Origin: Talinum fruticosum
Taxonomy: Eukaryota; Streptophyta; Magnoliopsida; Caryophyllales; Talinaceae
Direction of reading: 5' to 3'
DNA length: 64,000 bases
Assembly: GCA_021018815.1 (NCBI GenBank)
Contig: JAITYX010000083.1
Span: 1,984,001-2,048,000 of the forward strand
Position 1 is the stretch's first letter; each line of letters opens with the position of its first letter. The position numbers and the translations under genes are program-made. Below the pieces are notes generated by a model. It had not been told where the DNA came from and ran no database searches. It was given only the letters and a program-made list of their open reading frames with translations. Shown here piece after piece: positions 34,780 through 44,600 of the stretch.

Positions 34780-34910
34780 GAGAGAATGAGAAAAATCACC
34801 ACACTGTAAGCGAAGATCACGAGTGGCATCTTTACTGGGATAAGTGAGAGCATCACAGAGAGAGTGGCTGTAAGCATGAGCTTCATAATAACCATCATCT
34901 GTTGGTATAA
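34780..34910 (-). pseudogene. Family-1 fragment adjoining the 3' end of copy C
   Basis: GAGAAAAATCACCACACTGT followed by AAGCGAAGATCACGAGTGGC aligns with the middle of the family-1 coding region and with the fragment at about 39728-39770. It stops in DNA that corresponds to the upstream half of the gene, then joins the 3' end of intact copy C, as if a partial tandem duplicate had been cut down. Confidence 0.65.
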
Positions 34911-34924
34911 TCAGAGAATTCCGG

Positions 34925-35401
34925 TTAGAGTTGATCACCCATTTCTACATCTGGAACGACTAGTGCAGTAGTAACACTGATGTCGCACACCGGAATGGTT
35001 AAGAGAAGAGCTCTGAGCCAAACCCACAGGCGCCAAAGAAGTGAGCTTAGCGCTTGAGACCACAGAGAGAGAAACAAAGTGACAGGAAAAGCATACCAAA
35101 ATAAAAATGGAGATGGGATGACTAAGGTTAGCATTAAAAGAGCCAGAGGAGGTGAGAAATCACCGCATTGTAAGCGAATACGGCCTGTGGCGTCGTTAGG
35201 TGAACAAGAAAGAGGCACTTTCGCGGATGTGAATGCAAATGCTGCAATGACAAGGGCCATCAGCATAAGCTTCACTGCCTCAAATTCAATCATCTGCTGG
35301 GGAGAGTTCGACATGTTAGGATTCCAATCAGGGATGCTTGCGTGAAGATTAAGAATTTTTATGCAAAGCATAACCATGAAGCGCAAGTCAAAGTAGTACA
35401 T
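34925..35401 (-). CDS. Putative multi-pass membrane protein, family 1, copy C (158 aa)
   Basis: Intact ORF starting MYYFDLRFMVMLCIKILNLH and ending VVPDVEMGDQL. Relative to copy A it keeps FTS.KVPL, RLQCGDFS.PLALLML, PFLFWYAFPVTL.LSLWSQ and the tail. Hydrophobic segments are at about residues 42-60, 83-112 and 114-136. The many amino-acid differences from copy A, with no frame damage, suggest that the product is or was under selection. The function is unknown. Spacer block X pieces lie to its right. Confidence 0.62.
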   Translation of the reverse strand: MYYFDLRFMVMLCIKILNLHASIPDWNPNMSNSPQQMIEFEAVKLMLMALVIAAFAFTSAKVPLSCSPNDATGRIRLQCGDFSPPLALLMLTLVIPSPFLFWYAFPVTLFLSLWSQALSSLLWRLWVWLRALLLTIPVCDISVTTALVVPDVEMGDQL

Positions 35402-36054
35402 TTTCCCGTTCCTCCCCCACCTATGGGAAGATCACTTGAAGCTTGTTTTACAGAGCTTGAACGTGGAAATGGTGAAGAAAGTGCAATTATTATTATTTTT
35501 TAGGAGGGAAATGGGAGAAGTGGGGTTGGGAAGGTTTTGATTGGGGAGGAGGGCGAAGACCTTAAGGGATCTTATGGTGTCCGTCGTTGGGACATGGGAG
35601 AAGATGGTGGAATGACCCGTAGATAATATAGCCAAGTGTGGGACCGGTAGTCATTTTAAAAAACCAATAAACACTTGGCGGCCCCTAAACCAGCTAAGTT
35701 TATAATTTTATTGGATTTTTAGGAAAAAAGAGGCAATAGTGTAGATTTTTCCATCATCCTGACGTAAAAGATTAATGTCGGATGATGAACAAATTATGCA
35801 TAGATCGAGTGTATATTTTCAAAACACCAAGGAAGGAAAAGGACGGGTGAAGAAAAGCCAGCCTAGTTTGGAATTTGTTCGATTATTAAGAGCCGACTAG
35901 TGTGGTAGCATTCGTGATCGACATACCAAACGAAACGAAGCTTCGATGGAGGAAGTGGGTCACAATCAGCCAAGTTTATTTTCATTGATTTTTCAAAAGT
36001 GATTAATATAGATTGTGATGATAAAAGTGATTAATACTGCTTTTTTCAATTATT
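35402..36054. other. Upstream flank of copy C and spacer related to block X
   Basis: No gene. It contains GAAGCTTCGATGGAGGAAGT and AGCCAAGTTTATTTTCATTG, which echo the repeated motif of block X (GGAGGAAGATGGG ... CAAGTTT). Confidence 0.45.
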
Positions 36055-36245
36055 ATAAGTCAATGACTAAAATTAAAGAGGATAGAAGCTCAACTATAAA
36101 GATAATGCAGTGCATCAAAATATGTAAAAAGATCATTAAATTTGTATCTTGTAAAATTTAAAAGGTTAAATAACCACCCATTCATACTAATCAACTACAT
36201 CCTACACCTAGTGGATGAAATGTTTAACAATTCTCTGCTTTCAGC
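36055..36245 (+). repeat. Spacer block X, second copy, piece 1
   Basis: Aligns with 26485-26685: TCAATGACTAAAATTAAAGA, ATCAAAATATGTAAAAA and TTTAACAATTCTCTGCTTTC. Confidence 0.75.
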
Positions 36246-38014
36246 CCGACAAAATTATATGTTTGTGTAACAGATAATTGTTTATTTACTTGATAGTTGT
36301 TCTAATTTAGCTATTAGCATATAACCGTTTAATTAACTGTTTGAAAAATATGTGTTCGATTATGTATTAGAGGTTACATTAGTTGATGAACATTAAATGA
36401 CGAAAAAGGACATGTCTTTTTTAAAAATTATTTTTGTTATTATTCTCAATATTAATAGTAATACCATCACATGTATAAAGTGCTTTTATTAATTGCGGAT
36501 TTGTCACATGTTGATGCAATCAATGATTAAAATATATGAATTGTTGAAACACATTTTCTTTCTTTATTAACTAGTCCGAACCCGTGTTATGCACGGAGTA
36601 ATGTTATACAATGTATATCTTAAGAAATTATTGAATCATGGAACGATGTTGCACTTAGTGAGTTTCTTTTTCTCGATCGGTTGATTTTATTGAATGGTTT
36701 CATCTTCAATAACATTCTTTTAAATGTTATCCCCTCATAACGAAAACGATTTCATGACTCGTCAAATTTATCGAAATCAACACATAGAAATCATTAGAGC
36801 CCAACGAGATATTCATTTTTCAATCATTCTAAATTTCTAAATAATTAATAAAGAATTTAAAATAATAAACAGAAAAGAATGTTAAAAAATATCATCAAGG
36901 TTTTATGATTACACTCGTGATTTGAAACATTAAGAAGTCGAGACCCTCTAAGAATCAAACAATTTAAATAAATCTCACTTATACAATTATAGGAATAGTG
37001 TGACAATATTTTCGAATATCAAAAGACAAATATTAGTAGGAAAAGGAATGATATATGATTGGTAGATATTGAATTAGATGACCTATAGATGACAATAAAT
37101 ATCGTTATGTCACAAATTAATATTACAATATAAAGTACATCAAATCAATAAAAGAATGTCAAACTTATAACTCTCTACAAATCCAATACTAATTTAACTT
37201 AATTGACGTCTAGATAAATATTTACATGCAATCTACTACAACATCATTGACTCAAATATTATACGAACCCTTAAAAGTACACATATACCCATAATGGGAT
37301 CTCATTTTTTTAAAATTATAGAGTGAAGATGATGATTTATTTATTCTTACCTACCTTTGGACACATAAGCAATCCATTTTCCTCCTACACTCTGCAGTCA
37401 TCCTCAATAGGTTATAGACAATATAAGTTAATTATAAATAACTTCAGATCGTTACTCCACCTATTAATCATTGATAATTTTATTTTAAGACTTCACCCCT
37501 TATTTTCTTACATTTGCATCCTTAAATCAGTTTTATTGTCCAATCGTTTGCCCAACGTCCAACTCAACTTGCAAAATAAATTCACATATTTTAACTTCAC
37601 CTCTTGCACTTTCGAAACCGAATTTGCAGCTATATCTGCTTTCTAAAAGTTATAACATCCTAGACATCTAAAAGAAAATGAAAAAATTTATTAAAGAAAA
37701 AATTTATTGGTTGTAAACATTCACACGCAATGATAACAAGTATGGTGAGAAAAAATCATTTTGCAAGATTACCCAAAAATTCTATAGATATTAAAATCAT
37801 TTAAAATAAAAATATGGTGAGAAAGAATGACAACTTCACTTTTGCATAAATTAGCAAGTGAAGCATATAAAATTCAATTTAATAATGACCAAATTAAGCT
37901 TCATAAATCATACTAATGATCAAATTAGGCTTCATAAATCATACTAATAATCAAGTAGGTCATAAACAAAGAAAATGGTTTCTAAGGAAGAATATATACA
38001 AATCGTAAAAATAT
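36246..38014. other. AT-rich insertion into block X, unidentified
   Basis: About 1.8 kb of non-coding AT-rich DNA separates pieces of block X that are nearly adjacent in copy 1, so it is probably one or more insertions. It includes GAACCCGTGTTATGCACGG (about 36579), a short palindromic motif common near plant repeats, and 2.5 copies of a 33-34 bp repeat (GCTTCATAAATCATACTAAT) at 37883-37965. I could not find matching ends. Confidence 0.4.
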
Positions 38015-38420
38015 TTATTAATGGGTAAATATCACGCATTTTCGTATAATTTTAAAATGTCAAAGCCCAAACAAGACTTCGGATGGAGGAAGATGGGACC
38101 GACTTGTGTACATTTTCAAAGTAGCAAAACATAATATGGACGGACACAAAGCGACCAAGTTTATAATTGTAAATAAGCAAAATATCAAAACGAGACTTAT
38201 GAGGTGGAGGAGGAAGATGGGGGCCAAGGCCAAAGCAGCCAAGTTTATCTTTTGTCGATCGTGATTTATTGAATTATTAAATCGGGGAAAGTTTTTATCA
38301 CTCTTTTAAAATGTTGAACACGTGAAGTTAACCACACCAAAGTTTTGTTCTTTCTTCTTACTGATACGGTGAAATGGTGAAAGGTTTTATTAGTAGACTC
38401 AAAGGTCAATATCTTTGCCA
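38015..38420 (+). repeat. Spacer block X, second copy, piece 2
   Basis: Matches 26750-27330: CGCATTTTCGTATAATTTTA, GATGGGACCGACTTGTGTAC, and GGAAGATGGGGGCCAAGGCC against GGAAGATGGGGCCAAAGCAA in copy 1. Confidence 0.7.
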
Positions 38421-38539
38421 TCTCAAATGCCTACATGTACGTATTATTAACTAGACAAAATTGACAAAGATTTGTTCTAGAATTTTGACTATATCTTAGT
38501 TAGAAAGGGATGCTGTTAATAGCTTAGGACAGAGTTTGT

Positions 38540-39055
38540 AGGCCAAAAGCCTTAGGGGGACTTTGACTTCGCAAGACCGAAAGCAGTTAACTTAGCCTTT
38601 CAGTGCAAATTAGTTTCAAAAATTATTAACGAAACGCATAATTTATGTGCTAGTCAAATGAGAATTAAGTACTTGACACATAAGGAATCTTTTCAGAATC
38701 CGCCCAAACCTTCTCGGTCATGAGTTTGGAGAAACCCGATGAAATGCTACTCTACTTTTTGCAAGAGTATTTATTGGCGTATTGGAGATGGGCAAAGTGT
38801 GAAATTGTGGACAGATATTTAGTGCACTGAAGTTAGTCTCGCAGAGCTAACTAAAGATAATCCAAATATTTCTCCGCACCCTAACACTCGTGTATGCCAA
38901 TTTTTATAGTGGGAACAATAATTGGGATCATCACAAGTTCGGATCAATCCTCTTAACAAATATGATAGAAATGATTCCTAGTATTCCAATTCCTAGTCAT
39001 TCGACACCTGATACTTTTGTTGGGGGATCACTTAAAGTGGTCAATTTTCTACCAA
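38540..39055 (+). mobile_element. LINE ORF2 fragment (zf-RVT upstream region)
   Basis: Across frames it reads KAVNLAFQCKLVSKIINET, RIKYLTHKESFQNPPKP and IYWRIGDGQSVKLWTDI, the region between reverse transcriptase and zf-RVT in plant LINEs. Stops interrupt it and it is only about 500 bp long. It sits between pieces of block X. Confidence 0.65.
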
Positions 39056-39059
39056 TTCT

Positions 39060-39520
39060 GCTACATGAAGTTAACCATGCCAAATAAAGGTCAATAACGT
39101 TATGGCATACATAAAAGTTTTATTCTTTCTTCTTACTAATACCAAACCACGTAAGTAGGACTTCAGTGATTCTGTCTTCTATAAACATACATTACCATGT
39201 TGAATATCACTTTCTTAATTTTTTATATCTCGACAATTAATAGTCTGTTATTAGTTTGTTTTTCAACTAATAATTATATTTTTGAGTTTCAACATTACTC
39301 GGATTTCTTACTTATACAATAAGTTTATTAAATAGACAAATTTAAATTTATTGTTGTGAATTTTAATAACCTTATTTACATTGTGTCTATTTTCTATTCC
39401 TTATAACTTGACATGTTTCCTGTCCTGTTCATAGCCGCTACTCTTTATCCGCGGCATCGATGTCCATGCATCATAACTAGCTAATCTCCTCTTTCTAAAA
39501 ATAACACAAATTCTTTTCTT
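39060..39520 (+). repeat. Spacer block X, second copy, piece 3
   Basis: Matches 27285-27720: CCATGCCAAA(C/T)AAAGGTCAA, CATACATTACCATGTTGAAT, TTATAACTTGACATGTTTCC and TAACTAGCTAATCTCCTC. Confidence 0.8.
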
Positions 39521-39639
39521 AAAAGCATAAAATAAGAATATTTGATGACTAATTAATTGCTTTAATGAGCTAGACAACACTCATGAAAGCGTATTTTTGG
39601 TTTGGCCCCATGAGCTGTATGGGATAAACTGAGCTAAAC

Positions 39640-39960
39640 CTGTTCGAAAAAGAAGCTGAGTTTAGCAATGGAGCCCATAGGATAGGGGAGAGACGGGTCG
39701 AGGGCAGCATCAAAAGAGCAAGAGAAGAGAAAAATCACCACACTGTAAGCGAAGATCACGAGTGGCATGGCATCGTTACTCGGACAAGTGAGAGGCATCT
39801 TGAGTGCTGTGGAGAGAAACGTCACAAAGTGGCCGTGAGCATGATAGCTTCATTGCCTCAAAGCTAACAGTCTCTGTTGGGTATATAGAGATTAAATAAC
39901 TTCACCACCCCAAGTATGATAACAAATCTCATTGACCAATTGCATAGTAGAGCGTTGCCT
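39640..39960 (-). pseudogene. Family-1 membrane protein, copy D, degenerate
   Basis: The minus strand preserves pieces such as STALKMPLTCPSNDAMPL and AYSVVIFLFSCSFDAAL, corresponding to the central KVPL...SPNDA...CGDFS region of copy C. The start, the remaining membrane segments and the DVEMGDQL tail are missing or out of frame. It lies to the right of a block X copy, as copy B does. Confidence 0.65.
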
Positions 39961-40074
39961 CACATTGATGAATTTGTTTTTGGATTCAAACTTTGTTAGA
40001 AGTAACTTTTTGAATATTGTTAATATAATTAATAACTTATATTAGAATGATTTTTCACTAAAATATATATTTTT

Positions 40075-40305
40075 GGGTAAGTATAAGTTATTCACTGGAT
40101 CCTATCTCAGGGTTACTTCCAGTAGGCCAACTAGCCCACGGGAGGGGAAAGTAATATCCAGGCCCAAAGGCCCCAAGGCTTTTTCCTCTTCATTTGTCAA
40201 AAAGTTAGCAAACATAATCCCCACCAAATTCGAATCCGGGCAAAGGAATGGAAAAGCGGACTCATGTCACTTGAGCTATTGCTCTTCGGGCTTCTTACTA
40301 AAATA
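40075..40305 (-). other. Possible tRNA-derived SINE
   Basis: On the minus strand, TAGCTCAAGTGACATGAG (about 40275) resembles an A box, and CCGGATTCGAATTTGG (about 40232) resembles a B box about 35 bases later, the spacing found in tRNA-derived SINE heads. There is no tRNA fold and no second copy in the window. The ORF at 40073-40414 is not supported. Confidence 0.35.
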
Positions 40306-40390
40306 CATTGTCTTGAATGTGTATGTAATTAAACTTTGTGTTAGTCCATCCATTGACGAATTACAAAAACTTTCAAAAAAAAATCTTACT

Positions 40391-41006
40391 TGTTTCCGGA
40401 GAAATCTGAGTTGATGAGGTGGATGATGATTCGGAGAGAGGAAGGATTTACTCGCTACGGTTCCGAGGACGTGGCACGAGCGATCCGAGTCGAGTGATGA
40501 CGGCCTCGAACCCGCAAAAGGCGAAGCCCGGGTGGTGGATCCCGGGAACGCCCTCCGACGCTCAAGTTAGAAATGAACTAAGTTTGAATGGATCGAGGAG
40601 ATCTTCCTCGATGTGCGTGGGGGATTCCTTGGGAGACGAGGATATTTCCAAAGATGGAAGTTCTCGGGGATGAATGTGTGTCGATGAACGTTGATGAACG
40701 TTATGAATGTAGATGAGAGTTGAGAGCTTAGGAGCTTGAGTGATTATCCTCAAATGAGATGTCTTGTCCCACCAACATAACATGCCTTGGGTTTTGGAAG
40801 TGATGAGTATTTATAGGAGATTTTGAAGGGGTAAAATGGTACTTTACCACGGTTTAGGGAAACCCTAGCCCCAGGTGGGCTTTAGGGCTTTTACCTGGCC
40901 CATTAAGGGTTGTCTTGGGCCGATTCCTCCTTTATCCGACTGATTAGGCCTAGTTGGTCGATAACGTAGCGGGTGAGCTGGTATTGTCCGGGAAATACCC
41001 GAATCA
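40391..41006 (-). repeat. 3' LTR of the gypsy-type element
   Basis: 616 bp, TG...CA on the plus strand (TGTTTCCGGAG ... CCCGAATCA). Compared with the other LTR I count eight substitutions, all transitions, and three single-base indels. Confidence 0.93.
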
Positions 41007-41420
41007 TTTAGCCCCTCACGTTCGCCCGCATGCCTCCCGAGGTAGGTAGGTGGAATGTGGAGCAAATAGCGATTGAGCACCGCCGACCATCCTTTGCCGC
41101 GAAGGCGTTCTACCAGCTCCTCATTGATGATGCTTGGAAGGCTGGAGTTGATAAATGATGGTGAGAAGTATAGTAAGTTGCTTCCAGCCACGATCCGTTT
41201 CGAGTGGGACACGCTTAAGGCTTGGGGGAATGTAACCACGATCGCATCATTGGGCTTTAATCGGTGAACCTTAATTCTTCGGTGAACGTTGCGAATGGAG
41301 GAGGAACCGCTCCTAGAGTTGGCTCGTCGTCCGACCCTCCCTTGGAGAGTGGAGAGTTAGCGAGATGACCCTTTTACTTCCTCTTAGGGTCGGAGGGACT
41401 TGCCCGAGGCAAAGGGGAGT
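41007..41420 (-). other. Internal DNA next to the 3' LTR
   Basis: Unrecognised. A minus-strand frame (40865-41239) is open and includes SINEELVERLRGKGWSAVLNR and PPTYLGRHAGEREGLNDSG, but I cannot match it to a retroelement domain. Confidence 0.35.
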
Positions 41421-41535
41421 AGCCTCCTTGCGGAGAAGAAGATGCACCTTCCGGCGGAGAAGAGGCGGAACCTTCCGACGGAGAGGAAGAGGAACGATCC
41501 GGCGGAGAGGAAGAGGAACCCTCCGAAGGAGAAGT
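41420..41535. repeat. Short GGCGGAGA/GACGGAGA tandem array
   Basis: Degenerate ~24-27 bp units around CCGGCGGAGA and CCGACGGAGAGG, giving Arg-rich or Ser/Pro-rich artefact ORFs on both strands. Confidence 0.75.
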
Positions 41536-41906
41536 GAGGTGGTAGCCATGGCTCTCCTTACGTCCGAGTAGTGTAACTGTTACGTAATAGTATAGCCATA
41601 GCGTCATAGCGTAGCATCTTGAGTTTTAGACGCTTTGCTTCTCTTGTAATGGCGCATCTGCGCGTTCTTGTCTTAATGGATGAATGAGTGAAGGAAGTTT
41701 GGTTTGTCAACTTTGCTTTCCTTCGGTTTCTTATCTCGTCATAGACGCTCTGTTGTGAAAAATGATTTTTACGTAGCCCCTTGGGCTCGGAGGGTAAATT
41801 TTGAGCAGCTTTTCAGCTCCGGAGGCTTGAAAGTACTTGCTTATGGATATCTCGCTAGAGAACATCCCACGGGGAACGCGACCTCTTAACTTTAAGTTAG
41901 GAGTGC

Positions 41907-42410
41907 GAGTGCCCATGACGGATGGGTCTTTGCGCGACCTTTCGATTCCTGAAGGTTCGAAAGTGCGCGAGTGCCCATGACGGAATGGGTCTTTGCGTGA
42001 CCTTTCGATTCCCGAAGGTTCGAAAGTGCGTGAGTGCCCATGACAGGATGGGTCTTTGCGCGACCTTTCGATTCTCGGAGGTTCGAAAGTGCGGGAATGC
42101 CCATGACGGAATGGGTCTTTGCGCGACCTTTCGATCCCCGAATGTTCGAAAGTACGTGAGTGCTCATGACGGAATGGGTCTTTGCGCGACCTTTCGATTC
42201 CTGGAGGTTCGAAGGTGCGGGAGTGCCCGGGCGGAATGGGTCTTTGCGCGACCTTTCGATTCCTGGAGGTTCGAAAGTGCGGGAATGCCCATGACGGAAT
42301 GGGTCTTTGCGCGACCTTTCGATCCCTAAATGTTCGAAAGTGCGGGAATGCCCATGACGGAATGGGTCTTTGCGCGACCTTTCGATCCCTAAATGTTCGA
42401 AAGTGCGTGA
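41907..42410. repeat. 63-bp tandem array, eight copies
   Basis: Units start near 41907, 41969, 42032, 42094, 42158, 42221, 42283 and 42346. Each contains TGGGTCTTTGCGCGACCTTT and GGTTCGAAAGTGCG. Because 63 is a multiple of three, frames stay open on both strands, producing long repetitive ORFs (minus 41731-42435; plus 41922-42329). These should not be annotated as genes without transcript evidence. Confidence 0.93.
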
Positions 42411-42988
42411 GAGATAGCTTCTTGAAGGGTACCACCTTATGGGGCTGAGAGTGCGATTTTCGGCTCCGGAGGCCGAGTTGTCACCGAGTGAAAACCGACT
42501 CGGGACCCCAAAGGATAGCCCCTAGTGAAAGTAGAGATGCGACTTGTCAGCCCTGAAGGCTAAGTCGTTGTTTGACGAGCTTTCGAGCCTTGCTCGTTTT
42601 GTTTTTGTCATTCTTGCGATTTTTGTGATGATGATTTGATTTGACTTTTTACTTAGCCCCTTGGGGCTAAAAAGGAGTCTTGCGGGGAGGATGAGTTCTC
42701 TTGTGATCCTCCCGGGGGCTCTTCCGTGGAGGATGAGTCCTCCCATGGTCCTTCTAGGGCTCTTGCGGGGAGGATGAGTCCTCTCGTGATCCTTCTAGGA
42801 TCCTCAAGGCGTCCCAGCCCCTACGTGCCTTGGATTCGAAGAAAGTGAGTTTGCCCACGGTAGCGTTGTCATGGGTCTTTTACGCGACCTTTCAGCTCCG
42901 GAGGCTTGAAAGTGCATGAACGCAAGTATCTCGCGAGGGCATATCTTACGGAGAGCGCAACCCCTAACCCGAAGTTAGGAGTGCAGGT

Positions 42989-43580
42989 GCCCATGCGGAC
43001 ATGGGTCTTTGCGCGACCTTCCAGCTCCCGTGGGCTTAGAAGTACATGATCGTCGAGCGCAACCTCCTATCCTTAAGTTAGGAGTGCGAGTGCCCATGCG
43101 GACATGGGTCTTTATGCGACCTTCTAGCTCCCGTAGGCTTAGAAGTGCATGATCGTCGAGCGCGACCTCCTATCCTTAAGTTAGGAGTACAGGTGCCCAT
43201 GCGGACATGGGTCTTTATGCGACCTTCTAGCTCCCGTAGGCTTAGAAGTGCATGATTCTCGGGCGCGACCTCCTAACCTTAAGTTAGGAGTACGAGTGCC
43301 CATGCGGACATGGGTCTTTACGCAACCTTCCAGCTCCCGTAGGCTTAGAAGTGCATGATTGTCAAGCGCGACCTCCTAACCTTAAGTTAGGAGTGCGAGT
43401 GCCCATGCGGACATGGGTCTTTACGCGACCTTCCAGCTCCCGTAGGCTTAGAAGTGCATGATTCTCGCTAGGGAACATCCCACGGAGAGCGCGACCCCCT
43501 AACCTTAAGTTAGGAGTGCGAGTGCCCATGCGGACATGGGTCTTTACGCGACCTTCCAGCTCCGTAGGCTTAGAAGTGCA
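42989..43580. repeat. 103-bp tandem array, six copies
   Basis: Units start at 42989, 43092, 43195, 43298, 43401 and 43524 (the fifth has about 20 extra bases). Each reads GCCCATGCGGACATGGGTCT, then AGCTCCCGTAGGCTTAGAAG and CCTTAAGTTAGGAGT. GCCCATG...CATGGG and CCTAA...TTAGG form small palindromes within each unit. It is related to the 63-bp array through TGGGTCTTT and GCGACCTT. Confidence 0.93.
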
Positions 43581-43828
43581 TAATTGTGTGTCCTCCGAGA
43601 GGTGTTCCTTTTATGAAGTTAGGCGTACGATTTTTAGCTCCGGAGGCTAAGTTATCGCTACCATAACTTCGAAGGATGTCCCCTTTGTGGAGGTGGAAAT
43701 ATGACTTATTAGCTCCGGAGGCTAAGTCGTTACTTGACGTCGAGAGACTTTCCGGCTCCGAAGTTGTATGTTTCGTTGCGGAAATATTTTGAGAAATTAA
43801 CGCAAATTTCAATCTTGAAGGGTTTACG

Positions 43829-44061
43829 ACTCCAACCCAAAAGCTTCCGCTACGACTCCAACCCAAAAGCTTACGCTACGACTCCTACCCAAAAGCTTAC
43901 GCTACGACTCCTACCCAAAAGCTTACGCTACGACTCCTACCCAAAAAGCTTCCGCTACGACTCCAACCCAAAAGCTTACGCTACGACTCCTACCCAAAAG
44001 CTTACGCTACGACTCCTACCCAAAAGCTTACGCTACAACTCCTACCCAAAAGCTTACGCTA
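43829..44061. repeat. 26-bp tandem array, about nine copies
   Basis: Unit ACCCAAAAGCTTACGCTACG plus ACTCCT, with HindIII-like AAGCTT in every copy. As 26 is not a multiple of three, a plus-strand ORF (43734-44741) cycles through all frames and gives a 26-residue peptide repeat. That ORF is antisense to the element. Confidence 0.93.
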
Positions 44062-44600
44062 CCTCTCCACATCCCTCGCGGCGACCCCTTACGCACACCC
44101 CTCGCAGCGACCCCTCATGCGCACCCCTCGCGTCGACCCTCGCGAACACCCTCGCGAGGCCGACCCTCGACACACACCCCGCGAGGCCGACCCTCGACAC
44201 ACACCCCGCGAGGCCGACCCCTCGGCACCCCTCCGCGAGGCCGACCCCTCAACACACCCCGCGAGGCCAACCCCTCGACACACCCCCGCGAGGCCGACCC
44301 CTCGGCACACCCTCTTGCGAGGCCGACCCCTCCCCTCACCCTCTCCCCTGCACTCTCTCAACCTCTCTCGCGCACTCTCTCTCCCTCGCCGCTGCTCTGT
44401 CCTCCCTCGCTCGGGCTCGGTCCTCCCGAGACCGACCCCTCACCCTCACCCCTAGATCGACCCCTCCTCTCACTCTCACGCCGTGCGCCCGCACTACTCG
44501 GCTCTCCCTCACGCTGACCTCCTCTCTCCCTCACTTTCCCACTTGGACTCGGTCCTCCCGAGACCGACCCCTCACCCCGACCCCTAGCCCCGAGCCCTAC
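44062..44600. repeat. GC-rich CGCGAGGCCGACCC array and C-rich block
   Basis: About eight imperfect units of roughly 27 bp (CGCGAGGCCGACCCCTCGAC) to about 44335, then C-rich sequence with CTCGGTCCTCCCGAGACCGA repeated near 44415 and 44550. It is strongly GC-rich against an AT-rich genome, and open in several frames. Confidence 0.85.

Noticed and set aside
36575..36600. CCCGTG...GCACGG palindromes here, at 56927 and at 62310 as Helitron ends
   Set aside because: No CTRR terminus, 5' TC end or AT target context could be matched, so the motif alone is not enough.
41907..43580. Regularly spaced repeats that might suggest a CRISPR-like array
   Set aside because: The units are contiguous tandem repeats without unique spacers, inside a plant LTR retroelement.
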